Assembly: GCF_028290495.1 (NCBI RefSeq)
Contig: NZ_JAQGJT010000156.1
Span: 54,063-118,062 of the forward strand
Source: Tardiphaga sp.
GTDB lineage: Bacteria > Pseudomonadota > Alphaproteobacteria > Rhizobiales > Xanthobacteraceae
Reading direction: 5' to 3'
Length of the DNA: 64,000 nucleotides
Shown here: one piece after another, positions 57,448-64,000 of the stretch
Layout: every line of letters starts with the position of its first letter
Position numbering within the stretch: the stretch's first letter is position 1
The notes under the pieces: generated by a model
The model's database searches: none
What the model was told of the DNA's origin: nothing
What the model saw: only the letters and a program-made list of their open reading frames with translations
Position numbers and translations under genes: made by a program

Positions 57448-58158
57448 ATGAGACGTTCGTTTTTAGGATCTGCAGCGGCCCTCGCTCTGGTTGCCAGCAC
57501 GGCGCTGGTGTCGGCTCAAATTTCCGGCGGTACGACGGCTCCGGCCGGCGGAGGCGCGAAGGGAAGTGAGGCTCCGGCTGCGACGCAGCCGCGCGAAGGC
57601 GGTTCGGTCAACGTCCAACCGGCCGCAAAGGGATCGGCTGCGGAGAGTACAGCTGCACCGCCGGCAAAGACTGGCGCTGCCAACCCTGACCATGCCGGCA
57701 CCAAGTCCGGCGACATGAAGGCCGATTCAACGTCGAAGCCGGCGTCCGGCGCCGCGACATCGCCGACTGCTGCTTCCAAGGACGCTCCAGCCGCGTCAAA
57801 GGATGCAAAAAACCCCACCGCCGACACCAAGGCAGCGAATCCAACCGCGGACAACAAAGCCGCGGACGGCAAGACCACGGGCAATGCCGCAACATCGGTG
57901 GCCGCAGCACCGCCGGCTGAAAAGCGTAGCGAGATCACGACAGCGATCAAGCAGGAGAAGGTTGAGGAAGTGACAAATGTCAACTTCAACATCTCTATCG
58001 GAACTGCTGTGCCCGCTTCGGTCCGCTATCATCCGCTTCCTCCACGTATCGTGGAGATTTACCCGGAATGGCGCGGCTACGACTTCATCGTCGTGCGAGG
58101 GAAATACATCATTCTGCGTCCGCAGACTCGCGAGATCGTCTACATTATTGAGGGCTAG
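57448..58158 (+). CDS. DUF1236 domain-containing secreted protein with Ala/Thr/Lys-rich linker
   Basis: Signal peptide; C-terminal PRIVEIYPEWRGYDFIVVRGKYIILRPQTREIVYIIE. Confidence 0.8.
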   Translation: MRRSFLGSAAALALVASTALVSAQISGGTTAPAGGGAKGSEAPAATQPREGGSVNVQPAAKGSAAESTAAPPAKTGAANPDHAGTKSGDMKADSTSKPASGAATSPTAASKDAPAASKDAKNPTADTKAANPTADNKAADGKTTGNAATSVAAAPPAEKRSEITTAIKQEKVEEVTNVNFNISIGTAVPASVRYHPLPPRIVEIYPEWRGYDFIVVRGKYIILRPQTREIVYIIEG

Positions 58159-58986
58159 GCCCAGCCATGGCCGGGGGGTTGACTAACTGAGCTGGAGACC
58201 CCACTCGCCTCCCAAAACTAGGTCCTGCTCGCGGTCGTTCCCCGCAGGCAGGACGCTCTTTGTTCTGATGCTTTCAAAGGTGCGCGTAGGTGTTGTCACC
58301 GATCGGCAACGTCAGCATCGTGCGTAAGATCCAGCGAGGCGAGCATGCGAGCTCCACACGACGCGTGCACGTCGTGCTTACCTACTTCATCCGAGGGTTG
58401 CTCAAGTGTCAGGGCCGCGTGCTGGTATGACTGTTCCGCCAGATGCGCAAAGATGCATCCCTGCTGTTAGCAACGCCGTCAGGAAGTCGGTCCTAACGAC
58501 AAGGTATCGGCACCTCGCCGGCGAGCATCGGGTACAAAAATCTCTGGAAGGCCAAGCTTTTGAACGCCGTTTCAATTTGCTCTACCGTTACTTCGAGCGG
58601 GGCTGAGCCGGTACGTTCACGCGCTCACTTTGTTCGGGGCACACCCGATAAGCTGCAGGGGCTGATGTTCCACCAAATTTAAGAATGATAGGCAATCTCG
58701 ATGGCGCGCTGCAGAATTCCCAAGCGGTGGCATTACAATTTTCGGCCGGGACTTCGAATAGCGGAAATCTGCGTTGCATGCAGAAATACCCAATGTAAAT
58801 TTAGCATGATACAATCTAATTTTGAGTGTTTGCTACCTCGACTGAGGAACGAACTTTGAAACCCAATGTCTCCCACATGACGCTACGGGATGCCCGGGGA
58901 AAGACTGGAAATCTTTGTGGCAGAGAAGCAGTCGTGCGCTATCGTCTTGCAGCCACGGCGGTTCTCAGTATTTTTCTAGGTGCTTC

Positions 58987-61900
58987 ATGAGCGAAACGAC
59001 GACCTCTCGCGCCCGCAAGAAGACCGGCCCTGCTGTTAAAATCAACCGAATGACGAATGGTCTCGGCGATGATCCGGCCGCAGCGCGGTCGCGTCAGCTC
59101 CTGATGGCGATGGTGGCTTTTCGAGACGGAGACTTTTCAGTTAGGCTGCCTGCTGATTGGTCGGGCGTGGAAGGACGAATCGCCGAAGCATTCAACCAAA
59201 GCGTCGCTCATGAAGAGCGGATCTCCCAGGAGGTTGCGCGGTTGAGCGTCACCGTCGGTAAAGAGGGGCGGCTGAAGCAGCGCATGACGCTTCCGGGAGC
59301 CGTTGGGCAGTGGGCCAAAAAAGTTGATTCAATCAATACCCTGCTGGACGATCTCGTCCGGCCGACGACCGAGGTGGCGCGGACGATCGGCGCGGTTGCA
59401 AAGGGCGATCTTGGGCAATCCATGGATTTGGAAGTCGATGGGCGCCCCCTGAGAGGCGAGTTCCTGCGTTCCGCCAAACTCGTCAATACCATGATCGAGC
59501 AATTATCCGTCTTCACTTCGGAAGTTACGCGTGTGGCCCGTGAAGTCGGCACCGAGGGCAAGCTGGGGGGACAAGCCAAGGTGAGAGGCGTCTCCGGCGT
59601 GTGGAAGGAGCTTACCGAATCGGTCAATCAAATGGCCGGCAATTTGACTGCGCAAGTCCGTAACATTGCGGACGTCACCATCGCTGTGGCGAACGGTGAT
59701 CTTTCTAAGAAAATCACGGTAGACGTGCGTGGCGAGATCTTGCAACTCAAAGAAGCCATTAACACAATGGTCGATCAATTGCGGTCGTTCGCCTCGGAAG
59801 TAACGCGCATGGCTCGCGAGGTGGGCACGGACGGGAGCCTGGGCGGCCAGGCCGTCGTGCCCGGCGTTGCAGGTACCTGGAAGGATTTGACGGACTCCGT
59901 CAATGCGATGGCGACCAACCTCACGGAACAGGTGCGCAACATTGCAACGGTAACCACCGCCGTCGCACGCGGCGACCTTTCTCGGAAGATTACCGTGGAT
60001 GCCAAGGGGGAAATCCTCGAACTGAAGGAAACCATCAATACGATGGTGGACCAACTTAACGGCTTTTCGTCGGAAGTAACGCGCGTTGCCCGCGAGGTCG
60101 GCACCGAGGGTAAGCTTGGCGGGCAGGCGCAGGTACCGGGCATCGCGGGCACCTGGAAGGATCTGACCGACTCTGTCAATTCGATGGCGTCGAACCTGAC
60201 CGGTCAGGTGCGCAACATCGCGGATGTGACGACCGCGGTCGCCAGGGGCGACCTTTCCCGTAAGATCACCGTCGATGTGAAGGGCGAAATTCTTGCTCTA
60301 AAGAACACCATCAACACGATGGTAGATCAGCTCAACGGCTTTGCGGCCGAGGTGACGCGCGTCGCGCGCGAGGTCGGCACCGAAGGCAAGTTAGGCGGCC
60401 AGGCCGCAGTGCCGGGGGTCGCCGGCACGTGGAAGGATCTGACGGACAACGTCAACTTCATGGCGTCGAACCTGACGGGGCAGGTCCGCAACATCGCCGA
60501 AGTCACGACCGCTGTGGCTCGCGGCGACCTTTCGAAGAAAATCACCGCGGATGTCCGCGGGGAAATTTTGGAAGTGAAGAACACCATCAACACCATGGTC
60601 GATCAGTTAAATGGCTTCGCCTCCGAAGTGACACGCGTGGCGCGCGAAGTCGGCACCGAGGGCAAGCTTGGAGGACAAGCTCAGGTGCCCGGTGTGGCCG
60701 GCACCTGGAAGGACTTGACCGACAATGTGAACTCGATGGCTTCCAACCTCACCGGCCAGGTTCGCAATATCGCCGACGTGGCGACGGCGGTGGCGAACGG
60801 AGACCTTTCGCGCAAAATCACCGTTGACGTGAAAGGTGAGATTCTCGAGCTCAAAAACACGCTTAACACGATGGTCGATCAGTTGAACGCCTTCGCTGGC
60901 GAGGTCAGTCGTGTCGCGCGCGAGGTCGGCACCGAGGGCAAGCTAGGCGGTCAGGCGGCGGTGGAAGGCGTGGCCGGCACCTGGAAGGATCTGACCGACA
61001 ACGTGAACTCAATGGCCAATAATCTGACGGGCCAGGTTCGTAACATCGCGGACGTGACGACCGCCGTCGCCAGAGGCGACCTTTCGCGCAAGATCACCGT
61101 CGATGTGAAGGGCGAGATTTTGGCCCTCAAGAACACCATGAACACGATGGTGGATCAGCTCAACGGCTTCGCCGCCGAAGTGACGCGGGTGGCGCGCGAG
61201 GTCGGCACCGAGGGCAAGCTCGGAGGTCAGGCCGCAGTGCCCGGCGTCGCCGGTACTTGGAAGGATCTGACCGACAACGTCAACTTCATGGCCTCGAACC
61301 TGACGGGGCAGGTCCGCAACATCGCCGAAGTCACGACCGCTGTGGCTCGCGGCGACCTGTCAAAGAAGATCACCGCCGACGTCCGTGGTGAGATTTTGGA
61401 GGTGAAGAACACCATCAACACGATGGTCGATCAGCTGAATGGTTTCGCTTCGGAAGTGACACGCGTGGCGCGCGAGGTTGGTACTGAAGGCAAGCTCGGA
61501 GGCCAGGCGCAAGTGCCAGGCGTTGCCGGCACTTGGAAGGACTTGACCGATAACGTTAACTCGATGGCCAACAACCTGACCGGCCAGGTTCGCAACATTG
61601 CCGAAGTCACCATCGCGGTCGCCAACGGAGACCTTTCAAAGAAGATCACCGCCGACGTTCGCGGCGAGATTCTCGAAGTCAAGCAGACCATCAACACCAT
61701 GGTGGATCAGCTCCGGTCTTTCGCGGCGGAAGTCAGCCGCGTGGCGCGCGAAGTCGGCACCGACGGCAAGCTCGGCGGCCAAGCACAAGTCCCGGGAGTC
61801 GCCGGCACCTGGAAGGACCTGACGGACAACGTCAATTCAATGGCCAATAACCTGACAGGGCAGGTCCGGAACATCGCCGACGTAGCAACGGCCATCGCGC

Positions 61901-64000
61901 GTGGCGACTTGAGCCGCAAGATCACCGTGGACGTCAAGGGCGAAATTTTGCAGCTCAAGGAGACTATGAACACCATGGTCGACCAGCTATCGGCTTTTGC
62001 GTCCGAAGTGACCCGCGTGGCGCGCGAAGTCGGCACCGAAGGCAAGCTGGGCGGACAGGCGGCGGTTCCTGGTGTGGCCGGCACCTGGAAGGATCTCACG
62101 GACAACGTGAACTACATGGCGTCCAACCTGACCGGCCAAGTCCGCAACATTGCCGAAGTCACCATCGCGGTGGCGAGCGGCGACCTCTCCAAGAAGATCA
62201 CGGTCGACGTCCGCGGAGAAATCCTGCAGCTCAAGGAAACTATCAACACGATGGTCGAACAGCTTCGATCGTTCGCTTCCGAAGTTACGCGCGTTGCGCG
62301 CGAAGTAGGTACGGAAGGACGACTTGGTGGCCAAGCGGCCGTTCCGGGCGTGGCCGGCACGTGGAAGGATCTAACCGACACGGTCAACGACCTCGCGAAC
62401 AATCTTACGACCCAGGTCCGCAATATCGCTGAAGTCACCACCGCCGTCGCCCGCGGCGATCTCAACCGCAAGATCACCGTCGATGTGAAGGGCGAAATCC
62501 TGGAGCTGAAGGATACCATCAATACGATGGTCGATCAGCTAAACTCCTTCGCCGGTGAAGTCACGCGGGTGGCGCGCGAGGTCGGCACCGAAGGCCGGCT
62601 CGGCGGCCAGGCGGTCGTTCCAGGCGTAGCCGGCACCTGGAAGGACCTGACCGACAACGTCAACTTTATGGCCTCGAACCTCACCGACCAGGTCCGCGGC
62701 ATCGTCAAAGTGGTCACCGCCGTCGCCAACGGCAATTTGAGCCAGCGCCTTAGCGTTCAGGCCAAAGGCGAAGTGGCCGCGCTCGGCGAAACCATCAACA
62801 ATATGACCGACACACTCGCGACCTTTGCGGATCAGGTGACGAACGTGGCGCGAGAGGTCGGGGTCGATGGACGGTTGGGTGGACAAGCCAACGTTCCGGG
62901 CGCCGCCGGCACCTGGAAGGATCTGACCAGCAACGTCAATCTTCTTGCAGCCAACCTGACCACGCAGGTGCGTGCCATCGCGGAAGTGGCGACCGCTGTG
63001 ACCAAAGGGGACCTGACGCGCACGATCCAGGTCGATGCTCGCGGCGAAGTTGCGGAATTGAAGGATAACCTCAACACCATGATCTCGAACCTGCGCGATA
63101 CCACCGAAAGCAACCGCGAGCAGGATTGGCTGAAAACGAATCTGGCCAAATTCGGCGGCATGCTTCAGGGACAGCGCGAATTGAGCACGGTCGGCCAGAT
63201 ATTGCTCAGTGAACTCAGCCCCTTGGTCCTGGCGTATCAAGGCACCATCTATCACTTGGACAGCGGCTTGCAGGATACGACGCTAAAGCTGCTTTCTAGC
63301 TACGCGCATGGTGGCAGGCGGCTGGCCGAGACGATTGGCTTGGGCGAGGGTTTGGCGGGGCAATGCGCTGTCGAAAAAAAGAGGATCTTGCTGAAAGACA
63401 TCCCTTCGGACTTTCTCACAATTTCGTCCAGTCTCGGCGAAGCAACGCGCGTCAGCATCGTGGTGCTTCCGGTGCTGTTCGAAGGCCAGACCAAGGCCGT
63501 CATCGAACTCGCCACCCTGCAGCCATTCACTGAGGTGAACCTCGCCTTTCTCGATCAGCTTACCCTAAGCCTTGGGGCCGTTTTCAACACCATCGAGGCC
63601 ACCATGCGGACGGAAGGGCTGCTCACGCAATCTCAGCAGCTAACAGTCGAGTTGCAGTCGCGCCAAAGCGAGCTGCAGCAAACGAACGAGGAACTAGGTA
63701 CGAAGGCGAAGCTGCTTGCCGATCAGAACGCGGAAGTCGAGCGCAAGAACTCCGAAGTCGAGCAGGCCCGTCACGCTCTGGAGGAAAAGGCCATCGAGTT
63801 GGCGCTTACGTCCAAATACAAATCCGAGTTCCTCGCCAACATGTCTCACGAGTTGCGGACGCCGCTCAACTCAATCCTCATTCTCAGCCAGCAGCTTGCC
63901 GAGAACGTTCCGGGCAACCTTTCTGACCGCCAGGTCGAGTTCTCGAGAAACATCAATTCGTCCGGATCCGACCTGCTTAACCTCATCAACGACATTCTCG
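58987..64000 (+). CDS. multi-HAMP sensor histidine kinase (HAMP array - GAF - HisKA), truncated by the window end
   Basis: Open frame from ATG 58987 to 64000; 13 copies of VAREVGTxGxLGGQA at 276-bp period; GAF-like region about 63.1-63.6 kb; H-box [16 protein letters not shown] at 63.84 kb. Confidence 0.93.
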   Translation, partial: MSETTTSRARKKTGPAVKINRMTNGLGDDPAAARSRQLLMAMVAFRDGDFSVRLPADWSGVEGRIAEAFNQSVAHEERISQEVARLSVTVGKEGRLKQRMTLPGAVGQWAKKVDSINTLLDDLVRPTTEVARTIGAVAKGDLGQSMDLEVDGRPLRGEFLRSAKLVNTMIEQLSVFTSEVTRVAREVGTEGKLGGQAKVRGVSGVWKELTESVNQMAGNLTAQVRNIADVTIAVANGDLSKKITVDVRGEILQLKEAINTMVDQLRSFASEVTRMAREVGTDGSLGGQAVVPGVAGTWKDLTDSVNAMATNLTEQVRNIATVTTAVARGDLSRKITVDAKGEILELKETINTMVDQLNGFSSEVTRVAREVGTEGKLGGQAQVPGIAGTWKDLTDSVNSMASNLTGQVRNIADVTTAVARGDLSRKITVDVKGEILALKNTINTMVDQLNGFAAEVTRVAREVGTEGKLGGQAAVPGVAGTWKDLTDNVNFMASNLTGQVRNIAEVTTAVARGDLSKKITADVRGEILEVKNTINTMVDQLNGFASEVTRVAREVGTEGKLGGQAQVPGVAGTWKDLTDNVNSMASNLTGQVRNIADVATAVANGDLSRKITVDVKGEILELKNTLNTMVDQLNAFAGEVSRVAREVGTEGKLGGQAAVEGVAGTWKDLTDNVNSMANNLTGQVRNIADVTTAVARGDLSRKITVDVKGEILALKNTMNTMVDQLNGFAAEVTRVAREVGTEGKLGGQAAVPGVAGTWKDLTDNVNFMASNLTGQVRNIAEVTTAVARGDLSKKITADVRGEILEVKNTINTMVDQLNGFASEVTRVAREVGTEGKLGGQAQVPGVAGTWKDLTDNVNSMANNLTGQVRNIAEVTIAVANGDLSKKITADVRGEILEVKQTINTMVDQLRSFAAEVSRVAREVGTDGKLGGQAQVPGVAGTWKDLTDNVNSMANNLTGQVRNIADVATAIARGDLSRKITVDVKGEILQLKETMNTMVDQLSAFASEVTRVAREVGTEGKLGGQAAVPGVAGTWKDLTDNVNYMASNLTGQVRNIAEVTIAVASGDLSKKITVDVRGEILQLKETINTMVEQLRSFASEVTRVAREVGTEGRLGGQAAVPGVAGTWKDLTDTVNDLANNLTTQVRNIAEVTTAVARGDLNRKITVDVKGEILELKDTINTMVDQLNSFAGEVTRVAREVGTEGRLGGQAVVPGVAGTWKDLTDNVNFMASNLTDQVRGIVKVVTAVANGNLSQRLSVQAKGEVAALGETINNMTDTLATFADQVTNVAREVGVDGRLGGQANVPGAAGTWKDLTSNVNLLAANLTTQVRAIAEVATAVTKGDLTRTIQVDARGEVAELKDNLNTMISNLRDTTESNREQDWLKTNLAKFGGMLQGQRELSTVGQILLSELSPLVLAYQGTIYHLDSGLQDTTLKLLSSYAHGGRRLAETIGLGEGLAGQCAVEKKRILLKDIPSDFLTISSSLGEATRVSIVVLPVLFEGQTKAVIELATLQPFTEVNLAFLDQLTLSLGAVFNTIEATMRTEGLLTQSQQLTVELQSRQSELQQTNEELGTKAKLLADQNAEVERKNSEVEQARHALEEKAIELALTSKYKSEFLANMSHELRTPLNSILILSQQLAENVPGNLSDRQVEFSRNINSSGSDLLNLINDIL

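Noticed and set aside
59208-63255. Many minus-strand ORFs with similar sequences (e.g. [33 protein letters not shown])
   Set aside because: Antisense shadow of the plus-strand HAMP repeats; the periodicity comes from the sense protein

Overview
This 64 kb window is high-GC alphaproteobacterial DNA. Gene content resembles Bradyrhizobium/Rhodopseudomonas-type genomes, but that assignment is an inference. Everything here was read by eye from the sequence and the ORF track; no searches were run.

Layout:
(1) 0.3-8.7 kb: alkylation-damage repair cluster on the minus strand (full Ada, two further O6-alkylguanine methyltransferases, AlkB, AlkA-type glycosylase, a second 2OG-Fe(II) oxygenase, DUF72), with a CDP-alcohol phosphotransferase and a cytidylyltransferase interleaved. 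An identical 22-bp sequence lies upstream of both ada and the second methyltransferase operon.
(2) 10.1-15.1 kb: defence locus with DUF3800, a Gabija-like GajA/GajB pair, and a frameshifted DUF4917 gene.
(3) 15.2-17.5 kb: SDR and SnoaL genes, one SDR frameshifted at a G7 run.
(4) 19.8-22.7 kb: membrane protein plus Tle1/DUF2235-like hydrolase.
(5) 22.9-33.1 kb: accessory region with a RES-domain protein, a SRAP peptidase, a sigma-like/ImmA-IrrE operon, and divergently an MBL-fold protein, an E2-E1-JAB triple-fusion protein and a membrane protein. Related 26-nt GGGAAG...CTTCCC near-palindromes flank the core of this region. It is the strongest candidate for an under-described system.
(6) 34.2-43.7 kb: 32-bp-period repeats, a tRNA-Ser 3' remnant, a Lamassu-like SIR2/small protein/SMC operon, and a large serine recombinase with DUF2924.
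(7) 47-58 kb: core-like OpgD/OpgH glucan genes and envelope/stress proteins with EcfG-like promoters, plus a two-component pair.
(8) 58,987 to the window end: a HAMP-repeat sensor kinase with 13 exact 276-bp periods. The ORF track does not list it because it has no stop in the window.
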